Origin: Podospora pseudoanserina
Taxonomy: Eukaryota > Ascomycota > Sordariomycetes > Sordariales > Podosporaceae
Direction of reading: 5' to 3'
Length of the DNA stretch: 64,000 nt
NCBI RefSeq assembly: GCF_035222485.1
Contig: NC_085920.1
Location: 5,952,001 to 6,016,000 of the forward strand
The position numbers and the translations under genes were made by a program. The notes beneath the pieces were generated by a model, which was given only the letters and a program-made list of their open reading frames with translations, was not told the DNA's origin and made no database searches. The number at the start of each line of letters is the position of its first letter. The first letter of the stretch is position 1. Below, in pieces: positions 22,725-34,078 of the stretch.

Positions 22725-25532
22725 CTAGTCCCTCCTCTCCCTATAAGACCTCCTCGACTTGCCACCATACTCCTCGTCATCATCTGACTCGTACCTGTGG
22801 CTACGATGTCTGTCCCCCCTCTCCCGGCGGTCATCGTCATCCCGGTCCCGTCTGCTGTGCTGACGGTGCCTCCTCTTCTTGTCGTCATCCTCCTCCCTGT
22901 CATCGTCTTTTCCCTTCTCAGCTTCATACTCTTTCCGACGACGCTCTATGATTTCAAAATCCTCTGTCAGCAAACTACTCTCACTGTAATTATCACTGTC
23001 TGAATCATCATCGAAGGGGTAGTAGGTACCTCTCAGAGTAGCCGTGGCGTCGGCGTACGCCTGAATCTCCTCCTTGCTCAGCACCCTCAGCACAATGACG
23101 AAGTCGTCTCTAACTTCGAACCGCTCTTTGCCAATGGTGAGAGCCTCGGGATTGACCATCTTCCTGCTGATCTTGGTCCACCTGGCTCCAGGAGGCACGT
23201 TGGCCTTGGTCTTGTCATCCTTGTGAGGCGCAACGCCCTCCCGGACCGGGTTGGGTTCTTCCGGGAACTTGGGCTTGGGCTGCTTTAGGATGCCCTTGAT
23301 GGGCTTCTTCTCTGGCTCCTTCTCCTTGGGAGGGTCGACGACACGGACAGTCCTGTCGGTCGAGGAAGGGGGTGTGATCTCGCCGCTGCTGCTGCGGCTT
23401 CCGACTCTGCTGGAATCTTCCTTGACAACCATGGCCGAGTCGTCCTCGCGGTCACGCTTGTCGACAGGGGAAGGTCTGCGCTCGGGAGAGGGCTCCCTCA
23501 CGGCGGGAATTTCCGGCTTGAACGAGCTGGCCTTGTCCTTTTCTTCAGTCTCGGCCAACTTGGCCTTGAGTTCAGCCAAACCAGCTGTGTCGTTGGGGTT
23601 GAAGGCCGACGAAGCAGCTCTTGGCCGGCGACGAATTGGTCTGCTCTTGCCGTCCTCTTCCCGGTCTGCCGGGACGGGCACGTTATCGGCATTGGCCTTG
23701 GAATCATTCTCCGGCCTCTTGCGGTCGGGCTCAATTTGTGCCGGTGGCTCATTGCGAGCAGTCTTTTCGCGTTCCTTTTCACGCTCCCTCTCGCGATCTC
23801 TATCACGCTCTCTATCACGCTCTCTCTCTCGCTCCCTCTCCCTTTCCCGTTCCCTCTCGCGATCTCTCTCTCTCTCCCTTTCTCTGTCCCTCTCACGATC
23901 CCGTTCACGATCTCTGTCACGATCACGGTCCGTCGGATGCTCTACAATCTCAAAGTCCTCATCGCCGAGAAGTGGCTCCTTACGAGGAGGCCTAGAGTAA
24001 GCAGACTCAGAGTCGCCGTGTCTCCGGCGGTCGTCCTCTTCATCTCTGTATCTCCTGGATGGCGAATCGTTCTTTTCATCTTTTCTGCCCTGCAAAGCAG
24101 CCCCGATGCCGAGGGACGCAGCGGCAATGCCAATGCCAGCAGCGAGTGGGTCAACCTTGGCCTTTCGGCCATCACGATCACGTTCGTCCTCCGAAGGCGG
24201 TGACCTGTTGTGCCTCCTTCTGTCTCGGTCGTAGTCGTCATCGATGGCGTACTCGTGGTCACGATCACGGCGCTCCCTCCGCTCTCGATCATCGTGATCG
24301 CGACGGATGACTTCCAAATCGTCGTCTGATCTCCTCCTCACCTCGCGATCTCCATAGTCCCGGCGTGGTTCCCGGCGTCGGTCGTCATGGTAGATCCGGT
24401 CGGGGGGCCGGCGGGGTTCGTCGAGGGCCGATTCCACGCGGAGGCCAAACCCTCGACTGGCGACATCGTCTTGGAAGTATCCCCGATCACGGTCAAAGTC
24501 GTCATAGTAGTCATCATAGTGGCCGGCGCGTGGCGGGCCATTTTCGAGGAGATTTAGTGGGCGAGTGCTGGGAATGCCGTGTGGTTCCGACATGGGGCTG
24601 CCAGGCGGGCCTTCGATGGCCAGGCCAGATCGCCTGGCGTCCGGTGCACCAGGCATACGTACACCAGCACCATCGTAGATGCCACCAGCCGCTGGCATTG
24701 TCGGAGCTCGGTTGATCTTGTCGAGACCCCAGGTGGTAGGCGGTGGTCCTTGACGAACCCGCCTCCCTTCATTTTGTTCGTATGGGCGGCCCATGGCCAG
24801 GTCGGTGCTGACACTGACGGTAGGGCGGTAGTATCGATCCAGACTCTCTCGTCGTCTGCGCGGTCGGTCGTGCTCGAGATCGTAGCGAGCAAGCTCACTT
24901 GGCTTAGTATACTCGAAGCCATCGTCCTCGTAGTCGACCGTGTTGGAGCGAGGGGGCCCGGTGTAGACGGGGCGAGTTCGGTATGGATCTCCCCCGCCGC
25001 GTGGGAGCCTGTCGGTTTCTGTTCTCTCCTTCAGCCGCCGGTACTCGTCATCATCCATGGCGGCGCTGAAGGGAGCAGGACCTCCGGGTGTGCGGCCTCG
25101 GTTGGCCGAGACGGCGGGCTGGGTGTAATACTGCCCCTCGTCGCTTGATCGGTAAGGGTCACGAGAGTCACGCGAGGGGCTGTTGGACCTAGGAGCGGCG
25201 GGTGGGTGCTTGGTGGTAACAATGATCGGCCGCTTGTTTGCAGAGTCGATGATGCGATCACGAGGGCCGTCCTTGACGCTGGTGCTTCTCGCAACGGGCT
25301 CTTTTCTCACGGCGTACGAAGTAGCGCTGACAGGAACGGCAGTAGGACGGTAGTCGTCGGATGGTCTCGTCAAACCCTCATGGAGGGATGCTGTCATGCT
25401 ATGGATATCGCCGCTGTAGAGAGGATAGCCGGGACTGTGTGTCACGGGCAACGAAGCTCGTGCTGGATTGTAGATGGGAGGGGACCGTCTTCCCACGGCC
25501 CCCGAGTATCGGTATCTGGCTGGGTCGGCCAT
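22725..25532 (-). CDS. DUF8035-type protein with long Arg/Asp/Glu repeat region
   Basis: This is a single-exon gene of 935 residues. The first 330 residues are disordered and Arg/Pro/Tyr-rich. Residues about 370-600 are strongly charged, and about 560-610 are an almost pure RD/RE dipeptide repeat, as in SR-related nuclear proteins. The one ordered-looking part is near residues 785-840 (VPPGARWTKISRKMVNPEAL, then FEVRDDFVIVLRVLSKEEI), which I recognise as the fungal DUF8035 module. It is followed by an acidic stretch and a charged C-terminal tail. RD/RE repeats usually serve RNA-processing or condensate-forming nuclear proteins, so nuclear location is inferred, not seen. The ATG at 25532 is the first in frame. 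The repeat is encoded by a near-perfect hexanucleotide-type tract and likely varies between strains. Confidence 0.75.
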   Translation of the reverse strand: MADPARYRYSGAVGRRSPPIYNPARASLPVTHSPGYPLYSGDIHSMTASLHEGLTRPSDDYRPTAVPVSATSYAVRKEPVARSTSVKDGPRDRIIDSANKRPIIVTTKHPPAAPRSNSPSRDSRDPYRSSDEGQYYTQPAVSANRGRTPGGPAPFSAAMDDDEYRRLKERTETDRLPRGGGDPYRTRPVYTGPPRSNTVDYEDDGFEYTKPSELARYDLEHDRPRRRRESLDRYYRPTVSVSTDLAMGRPYEQNEGRRVRQGPPPTTWGLDKINRAPTMPAAGGIYDGAGVRMPGAPDARRSGLAIEGPPGSPMSEPHGIPSTRPLNLLENGPPRAGHYDDYYDDFDRDRGYFQDDVASRGFGLRVESALDEPRRPPDRIYHDDRRREPRRDYGDREVRRRSDDDLEVIRRDHDDRERRERRDRDHEYAIDDDYDRDRRRHNRSPPSEDERDRDGRKAKVDPLAAGIGIAAASLGIGAALQGRKDEKNDSPSRRYRDEEDDRRRHGDSESAYSRPPRKEPLLGDEDFEIVEHPTDRDRDRDRERDRERDRERERERDRERERERERERERERDRERDRDREREREKEREKTARNEPPAQIEPDRKRPENDSKANADNVPVPADREEDGKSRPIRRRPRAASSAFNPNDTAGLAELKAKLAETEEKDKASSFKPEIPAVREPSPERRPSPVDKRDREDDSAMVVKEDSSRVGSRSSSGEITPPSSTDRTVRVVDPPKEKEPEKKPIKGILKQPKPKFPEEPNPVREGVAPHKDDKTKANVPPGARWTKISRKMVNPEALTIGKERFEVRDDFVIVLRVLSKEEIQAYADATATLRGTYYPFDDDSDSDNYSESSLLTEDFEIIERRRKEYEAEKGKDDDREEDDDKKRRHRQHSRRDRDDDDRRERGDRHRSHRYESDDDEEYGGKSRRSYRERRD

Positions 25533-28500
25533 TTTATTGCTGCTAGTAGCTAGAATCCCACCAGCAACGGACGAACAAGAGGCGATTGAGTCAACGAGGG
25601 ATATCTCAACAAGCGGCCAGAAAGAGCTCTAGCAAAAAAGCGGTGGGATAAGTGAGGGGAAAGTTGAGAAGAAACAGGCAAGGTAGGTCAATGGAGGTGC
25701 GGTATAAGGTGTGTGTGGCCGTCTCTCTCTCCCCAGGCTGCCCGTCGGGGGCGCAGCGTAAGCTGGTTGGAAGGAGATGGAGACCTCCGTCGGAGGTGTG
25801 CGCAGGCGGGGTTATTGCTCAGAAAGTTCGTGTGTGTGTGTGTGATGGCGGGGCTCTCTCTCGTTGACGATGCCTGCCTTGTCCCTCCTACTTATTCAGA
25901 AACACCCCGGCCCTGGTCGGCAGCACAACGCAGCTTTGCTTCCACAGATGCTGATGGAAGACTCGAGTTCGATCAAAATGCGGATTTCTGCTGATTGGGT
26001 CGCAGGGAGGAGACGGTGAGAAAAAGAGGGCGGACGAGTGGTGTTCCGGCGCCGTGGGGTCGCAGTACAGGCCTTTGAGGAAAGCAGTCCGTGGGGTAAT
26101 TAATTCGATTCGACTGTTTGACGGGACGAGCTGTGAGCGGTCGGTTGGTGTTTGTGTGTGTGCGTGTGTGGTGTCGTGTGGAGGAATTGATCGAATAAAA
26201 GACGCTTCCGTTATATGACCTGGGTCATCTGTGTCTTCTTGCTGTGTGCTTCCAGGGAATGCGACCAAGGTGGGGTGCCGTGTCCGCCTGATGCCCAATC
26301 CTCCGTCCTCTCCCTTTACAGGCCGAGTTGCCTCTCTTGGTCACCTTTGTCTTGCCCCACACCTACCACTATGTACTGGACTGTGTGTACCTTTCTCGAT
26401 CTTCAGTCTCCTGGCGGGAGACGATAGGACAAGGCTGTGACGGATGTGACAGCCTACACAAACGACACAGAACGAGCTGAAGCTGGGCTGCAGGTGTTGT
26501 GTATAGTGAGACGATAGTCAATATTCGCAATCAGCCGTGGGACGAGGCAATATGGCAACTTGTCAGTAGCCGGGCACGCAGGGAGGAGATGCCGGCTGCC
26601 GTAGACGAGGAACTTCCAGCTTAGGAACAGGTCCCGGTTGGCTTGTAGGCTGTCTCACGCATAGCTAGCCTCTGTTGTTGCAGAGTTGCCCGGTTCTCTT
26701 TTGCCTTTGGAACTACGAGGTATACTATACCTTCAAATCTCTCTAGGTGCAGTAGATGGCGCATGCTCCCCCTTTGGACACGGCCTGATGTGATTTCGTC
26801 GTGGAAATGTCTCGCCGGCAGGGCACCGACGAGGGTTTCGGAGTGGTTTGCCTGCCCTATGTGTGGACCCGACCGGGGGTCAGCCCACCAGCGCCAATGA
26901 GAGTGGAGATCCGGCTTTGCGGGCTGTTATTCTGGACAGTCGGCGATTGGTCAGGCTATCATCAGGTGGTCATAGCTTTCAAGGTGAAGAGATGACGTCC
27001 GTCGTCGACAGCAACGTCTCGTGGTCGATGGACCCTAAGATTGATTGTTTCTTTGCATCACGAGCGCTTGTGATTACATGAGAATTATTCTAGGCTGCTT
27101 GTTTTTTTTTCGCCGCATCTATTTGAATATCACCATGACGCACCTAGGGTCCAGCGATCCTCCGATCGTACGGAGTACACGACACACGAATGCTTCTTAG
27201 CATCTTCACAATCCACACCGTTGATCTCACCTTGGAGTCCAAAATCTCGCAAATGGGAATTCTAAACACCTCGTGTGGACAGGATGCTATGAATACACAC
27301 AGCTGGACTTACGGTAACCACCTCCATTGCCCGCTGATGCTATGAATCCCACAGCCAAGCACACCACTTGCGTTGCAAAAGTGCACGAGTGGCAAACTTT
27401 TATACAGCCTCTGGTGACAAGTTATGCAGTAGTACCCAGCTCTGTTTCACAACAGTCCATTAGCACCAGTTGTTTCTGCACAGCACACAACTCAAGATGC
27501 AGGAATTCCGGATTTTCTGCTCCTTCTTTTTATTTTTTGCTAACATTATCGAGCAGATCGTGCCGACCCGACAGCCGACAACCGATAATCGTCAGCGATC
27601 GATTAGTCAATCGCTGGCCTCTCTCTCACACCCTCTACTCAGGTACCAAGTGTTGGACTTTTAGTTCCCGAAGGAGACATGGCACGCATGGTCGTCTTCA
27701 AGCACCATCAAGCATCAAAGTCAAGGTAACATCTGAAGATGTTGCTCTCCCCCACCAGAACAGCCAGTAATTCCACACCAAAGTTGGCTGGGGGGGGGCA
27801 TTGGGCATCTACGACACACGCATGCGGTCCCATTTCCATTTCAACCCAACCCAATTAGTTAATCATGATGAGTCCCGTGATGCTCTCAACTGGCTCCTCC
27901 GTTCCATCCCGTCCCGTCCCTCAGGGGCCTCTAACGATGCTCTCAAGCAAGAAAGTATCGCTTGCTCTCGTCCGATTGGCATAATGGTACGCGATTGCAG
28001 CGCGGGAGGGAGCGCTCGCTCCACTCACACGTGGAAGGGTGATGGTGCTCTTGACTAATGTCAGTGATTCTCCCAACGTTCCAGCAATTCAGAGCTCTCA
28101 GACCGCGGGAAGCGGGGAGATGGGACGACGGGAGTGAGGAGGGGTGGAGGGGGCCCAAGTTGGTGGTGAACGCGGAGGGAGCATTCACTCCCCTTGCCTA
28201 TACCCCTTTCTTTCCACACACCCGTCCGCTATTGCATACATTGAAGCGCGGTATACCCGCCTGGGCAACGGCATGTTGTTCTTGGCAAGTCGTCTGGCAG
28301 TTGAGTGGGGGGGTTGCCTGGCACGGGATGTTTATACCAAGGGTCTCTTGCTGAGTCTGTCTGGGCCTGCCTTATGTACAAATCGTACGTAATTCTAGTT
28401 CTGGGTGTGGTTACCAGGAAAATGCCAAAGCCTCATCTAGATAAGCTGTTGTCACTGTTTTGGTTTGATGGCTAGTGTCACACACGCAGCTTCGAACAAC

Positions 28501-30475
28501 AAGCACAAACCTGGATCTAGGATTATCATCTGAGAACTATTGTTCGGCCATGCAAGGCAAGACGCAATAAATAACTTATCATTAATGATACGAACTTGGA
28601 AAGGTTTAATAACTCAGATCTGTCAGCCTTGTGGTAGATGGCAATGGCAATATGACAGCCGCACTCTTCACCGTATTCTCATCTCGTGGTACAGCGTCCC
28701 GATCTGATATTCAGGCACCGTTCCCCCTAGTCCCTTGCCTCGTCTGCATCATGCCCGAGTGGCGAACTTCAGACTGACCCAAGGTCAAAAAGCAAAAAGT
28801 CAACATGCCTAATGCGTGGAAGAGCATATGCAGTCATCTTGTCCCAGCCACAGAGAGATGGAATACAGCATGCAGAGGCAGTGTTTGGCAAAGTTACAGA
28901 ACCACACAGCATCCGCACACATATTTACAACCAACTGGGCAAGATTCAGGCAAGGGCATACTCACCGCCGGCACATGGAGTTGTAAAAACTCCTCACGAC
29001 CGGTCAAGCCTGGTGCTTGGCCGAGGTTTCATCTCTTGGATTTTGGCTGTCTGATATTGGACAGACTTCTGGTAACGCATGCCAACGCAACCGCGAGGAG
29101 GGGGTAGCCGTCAGTATTCTTGGAAGCCGTTCACCTGGAAGTTGATCAGGAGATGTGCCCAACTGAGGTTATCCTATCCCCTCACTTTCCGAACACAACA
29201 TCGATCTTGCCGATACGGGGGCTTGCTCTACCCCATGCCTCCCTACTGAGAGTACCAAGACAGGAGCCGATGGCAGATCTCGGTCCGCGGCAAGCGATGA
29301 CCGAAGAAGGACTGCATACTTGTACCCAAATAGGCCAACAACCGACGGACGATCTAGCGCCAAGCTCAGGAGGGCAGCCCACGGCCAACTGGTCTCTAGA
29401 AGGCAGGTAGCCACCGCCATCGCAAAGTCATGCCAGTTTCATCACAGAAAGGGAAAATAGTTACCGTAGGTCGCCGAGTAACTGGTTTCACAACTTAACA
29501 GACAGGCATTGTGTCAACTCATGTCCGAGATCAGATCCGATATACCTCGGATGGCCCGTTGAACCATCGGCACTCCATCATAACAACAAACCCTCTTGGA
29601 GGACCCCCGCATGAATAGAGGAGGTAGGCTTTGGCAGTGTGGTATCCCACCAGCCCAACAAACACGGCGTGTCATCAAAGAGTGCGTCTGACAGCCGAGC
29701 ATCATCATCATACCAGGACCACCAAACCAACGCGATCGACAACAACAGAGTATCGTACCGTTCACTGCCGGAATATAGGTAGTCTAAGCGCCAAATCGCT
29801 GTTACAGGCAAGTATACCACACAAGCAAAACTCACCGCCCAAAAAAACAATGACCCCCAATACCCGTCTATCTCCGATCAGACCATGACAGTCAGAGCCC
29901 AAACAGCCCAAGCAGCGCCATCTCCCTCCTCGCCTTCATCCTCCAGAATCACACACGGCTGTGTCTGGGTAGTAGATACACAACCTCCCGGATCAAACCG
30001 TCTTGATCTCCATCTCAAACCACGGCGTCACACAACCGCGACCGTATATGCCTCAACCACCTGAGTAAGGTATGTAAGTAGGTATACCTGACCCTGCCTT
30101 AAACCTCACCTCACATAAGGTACACACCAAGACATGGCAAACTCGAACAACACCCCCTTTTCCCCCTCCAGATCTTGTCCAATCTAGTGCTGTGTTTGTG
30201 CTCCTGTTTAGCGCACGCATAGCCCCTCGGACGGTGTGACGAAAACACTGTCACCGAGCACCTTTCCTCGGTTAGCTTGGTATACCTGCGCAAGAGTTTG
30301 TTTACGTTGCCTTGCCACAACTCAACGGCCGGATGGCCCTCGGCCGAGAGGGTGGGTTGGTGGTGCTTATGTCGGCATGGGTGCTACTTGAGTGTGAGAT
30401 AAGTCGGTCTATCTTTATGAACAGGATATGTGTGTATTAATTGTTGAGTTGGTTTTGCTGCGGTTCTTCCGGCAT

Positions 30476-30506
<31 letters not shown>

Positions 30507-31639
30507 ATCGAATGGGGGGCAAGGTCGGATGAATTAAAGATGGGATGACACGAAGCGCCAGTTTTGGATATCTAGCTTGTAGTAAATCACGATCGGATGA
30601 AAAGATAGATAGAAAAAGCAGGCAATCTGTTGATTCCCGAAGAAACAGGATCAGTTGGAAGAGGGCGGGTTCCAAAAAAAAAAAAAAATAACAGCCCAGT
30701 AAGTTGAAGTTGCTCGATGAGGTTGCTCCCTGTGTACCTCCTACTCTTGAGATTCTGAGATCAGATGGAAGACACCATAGAAGACAGACCTCAGTCGCTC
30801 CAGGATTTCAAGTTGTTCACAACACCAACAGCAACTCGGGCAAGAGCACAGAGCAAATACGTCTGTCTTAACCACCACGAGCCATCCAAGCTCACTAGTC
30901 CACTTACAACTGATCAACGCGAGGCAAAACTATTATTCGAAGCCAAACCTCATCGACCGCGATTCAAAGTTTCCTGTGGTCATGAATCGGCTTTGCACAA
31001 TAAGTATCAGAAACATTCCATCATTCGGCGCATCGCTGGATGAGCATTTTTATCGCTAGCAAACCAACCTCGAATATACCTTCAGAAAAACAGGCCGAAA
31101 CCAGCCGTATTTACCTGCCCCAAATGAAATAAACATAAAAAGCTTTGCTCAAGTTAGTTTTTGATAATAAAGAATAAAAAAACCCAACCCCCCCCCCAAA
31201 AAACCAACTGGTCCGATCCAAAGCAAGCAATGTGTGTGTGAACTTGTCATGTCGCCAAGTCATGTGACATCCAATCCGTGGAAAATACTCAGTACATACC
31301 ACAGCCCGGATTGATGTTTTGACACAACATACCAAAGAGAACAGAAAAGATAAAAATGTGAAATTCTTGCAATTTTCAGCAGCATTATCATCAGCCCTGC
31401 AAAGATATCAAAAAGTTCATGATGGTGATGAACATGAGTGGGCCGAGCGATGAGCTCAAGATCACAGAGTCGGACACTGCCATGCCAGTCAGGTTGAACG
31501 CGTAAAATGACTAAAAAAAGGGGTCATGGAATGTGTAAATCATTGATTCGAGAATGGACACCGTTATAAGACCATTGATCCGCCCTGGGCGGGCAACATG
31601 ACTCGTCAAACCTCAACAAATCGAGAGTCGGTCACGATC

Positions 31640-31675
<36 letters not shown>

Positions 31676-32213
31676 GCCAACAATCGCAACAAAACACCAT
31701 GGGTTACAGGATCACGACAGCAGAATTGGAGAAGGCAGATCACACCGGGTGATAATGACTTGGTCACGATAATAACGCGACAATGCTGTCATTCTTAGCA
31801 CGGCATCACCCCAAGTCAGCACATTACCAAAAGCAATAAACACCAAAGCAAGTAAGATCAACCCGAGGCAAGTCAATCCCATTCACATCACAATCACAAG
31901 CAGCATCGGTCAAGAAAAAAGAGTCTCTCCATCATCATCATCCATTACAGATTCATATACACGGCTAGTACTAGAAAGAACATTGAGACATGTTTTTTCC
32001 CTCCTGAAGCCAGCACTATCATAATAATCCGAATCCCTTTGCCCATCCACATATATCCTAGCAAATATTCCTACCAAAAAATAGATTACCCAATGAAGCC
32101 TCTCGGCAAACAAGACATTAACCAAGAAACGACATTAGATAAACCATTTTTTATCGCGACAATCTAAGCCAAAAGTAATTCCAAAACAGGTTTTCAGAGG
32201 TGGTGAAACCCCC
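25533..32213. other. 6.7-kb gene-poor region
   Basis: No protein gene can be supported. The first 700 bases are the promoter and 5' leader of the DUF8035-type gene, with a GT run near 25830-25844 and GT-rich sequence near 26148-26168. The rest has short, overlapping frames on both strands. A T run is at 30482-30504 and an AAC trinucleotide run at about 31640-31676. A sequence at about 27963-28010 contains a tRNA A-box-like motif but no T-loop. The last 300 bases before 32214 are the hex1 3' UTR. Confidence 0.5.
31640..31676. repeat. (ACA)n trinucleotide microsatellite
   Basis: About a dozen CAA/ACA units lie in the gene-poor region downstream of hex1. Confidence 0.9.
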
Positions 32214-32972
32214 TTAGAGGCGGGAGCCATGGACGACCTTCATGTCAACAGCCATCTCGCGGCCGTGGTCAGTGACGACGAGGACGCGGACGGAGCCACG
32301 GCCAGACTCGAAAGCCTTCTGGAGGCGGTTCCAGAGCGAAGACTGGTCAATGACGGGGAGGTTCTGCTTGACATCACCGGTCTCGGTCATGGCGACGATG
32401 GCGCCATCCTGCATGTCAAGGACGCGGTACTGCTTGAAGACGGGGCCGAGCATGGTCTGGACAACGACGCTGGGGGCGGGGTTGGAGACGAAGCTGGACT
32501 CCTCATGAAGCTGCTTGGTGAAGAGGTCAACACCGAGGTAGCGGTGCTGGCCGGTGGCAGCAGAGGTGCTGATGCGGATGACCTGGCAGGGGCGGCCCTG
32601 GAGGATCAGGATGTCACCGAGGCGGATGTGGTGGCAGGGGATGGTGACGGTGTTGGGAGCCTTCTCAACGGCAGGGGCGGCAGCGGGGCCGCGGCGGACG
32701 GAAGAGACCTCAGCCTCGACGTGGCCTTCATGATGGTGGTGGAGCTTGTCAGCCAACTTGTGCAACTTGTTGTGGAGCTTGTTGTGAACCTCCTGGCGGA
32801 AGGAGTGGTAGCGGTCTGTGTGTTGGTGGGGCCACAGTGAGTACTCGCTCACATGTCGACACTCTCGTGTGCATGGGGAGAGATGGCATCAAGGGGCACC
32901 ACCAAGACAAGACGCTAGGACAAGGGCGAAAGGGGCGGGGAGATACTCACTGTCCTCATCGTAGTAACCCAT
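32214..32972 (-). CDS. hex1: Woronin body major protein HEX1 (canonical short form)
   Basis: Exons are 32951-32972 and 32214-32815, with an intron at 32816-32950 (GTGAGT donor, ACACAG acceptor). The start MGYYDED matches the known start of Neurospora HEX1. The protein has about 207 residues. An N-terminal His/Leu-rich helical stretch is longer than in Neurospora. The highly conserved core follows (TIPCHHIRLGDILILQGRPC, ISTSAATGQHRYLGVDLF), with an eIF5A-like two-barrel fold. The C-terminus is SRL, the peroxisomal import signal PTS1. HEX1 self-assembles into a crystalline core inside peroxisome-derived Woronin bodies, which plug septal pores after hyphal wounding. An in-frame ATG at 32852, inside the intron, would give a third N-terminus if a transcript began there. 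Upstream, an open frame without ATG continues through another intron (separate entry). The identity is very secure. Confidence 0.97.
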
Positions 32973-34078
32973 GTTGTTGGTGGTGGTGGTGGAAACGGTG
33001 GAAGGCGTGTAGGGCTTGTCGTCCAAGAGCTTTACCTCCTTCTTGGGGGCGGTAATGCGAGGGGGGCGGGGGAAGTCGACGGTGGTGTCGGTGACTTGGA
33101 AATGAGATTCCTTCTTGGCGGGACGGGTGATAGCAGCCTCGACAGTGAACTTGTCACCGATGGAAGTGCTGGACTTGAAGACCGGGCGACGGGTGGGAAG
33201 GTCGACGGTGGTGTCGTAGCTGGGGGAGGCTACAACGGTGGGTTCCTTGCGGTAGTTGGCTTGGGTGCGGGCGCGGAATTCACTCTCAGCAAGGTCGACG
33301 ACGGAGCTGTGAGGACGGTGGCGGTGGTCGAGTTCGATGCGAGACTCGAGGTAGTTGGAGGCGGGAGGGGGTGGTTGAGGTCTGAAGAAGGCAAAGGAAA
33401 GATGTGGTCAGCAAAAGGAAAGAGCAGAGAATGTGTCTTCCTTGAGCCAGATATTGTTGTGGGAGAAGGCCTCGCGTCGCTTGGTCAACCCCCAACCCCC
33501 TGGCCCCGAAGACCTTGGCGGTGCCCTAGGGTCGATAGCTCGGCCAGGGGGGGTGGGCTGAAGAGCGGAGCAAAACAGGACAAACGAGGAAAATGGCTGC
33601 TCTGAGGCTCCAGCGGGGAATCCACACCCAAGAGATCCGAGCCGGGACAGGAGGCTGGGGATCAGCCATTGGGGCGGGCCAGGCCAAAGGGGCGGTAAAG
33701 AAAAACAAATTGACGGTGACGGTGATGCCGGCGACAGAAAGAGAAGTCAAAAACATACCTGCGGATCTCCTCGTGGAAATGGTACTCTTCCTTCTTGATG
33801 ACGGGGACGGGGACGGGACGGCGGTGCTCTTCCTCCTTGCGGGTGATGCGGACCTCCTCTTTGAAGCGGTTCTCCTCGACGACCTTGGGGGGCCGGGGGG
33901 CAGGGAGAGCGGCTTGGGCGGTGAAAGAAGAGTCTTGACCTATCCGTCCAGCTGGGGGAACTTGGATCTTGATCTCCTCGTGGGTTTTGGTCTGGGTAGC
34001 GGTCTCGGACTCCCTGTAGGCAGACGGGAAGACGCTGAAAGGGACCGGGACGCGGGCTTCAAAGTCCAGGTTGCCGGT
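32973..34078 (-). other. hex1: ATG-less open extension upstream of and in frame with HEX1
   Basis: Reading upstream from the HEX1 start, the frame stays open to 33381, crosses a well-formed intron at 33382-33758 (GTATGT donor, CTTCAG acceptor, in phase), and continues to an in-frame TAA at 34079-34081. This is 243 codons with no ATG. The translation looks protein-like: charged, with recurring motifs of the type DTTVDFPRPP, YDTTVDLPTRRP and FTVEAAITRP. Candidate acceptors that would bring in an upstream exon are CTTTCAG ending at 34035 and CTACAG a little downstream. Long HEX1 isoforms by alternative splicing are known in other filamentous ascomycetes. I did not find a convincing ATG exon between 34.1 and 36.3 kb. 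Confidence 0.6.

Noticed and set aside
27470-27664. 64-codon frame with a signal-peptide-like hydrophobic segment
   Set aside because: It sits in gene-poor DNA, has no splice or family support and has a composition typical of chance frames.
27960-28012. tRNA-like 5' half (GGCATAATGGTACGCG) with a possible acceptor pairing
   Set aside because: There is no anticodon arm of the right size and no TTCRA T-loop downstream. At best it is a relic; coincidence is as likely.
32229-32840. 203-codon open frame opposite HEX1
   Set aside because: It is the antisense shadow of a secure gene with strong codon bias; no independent domain.
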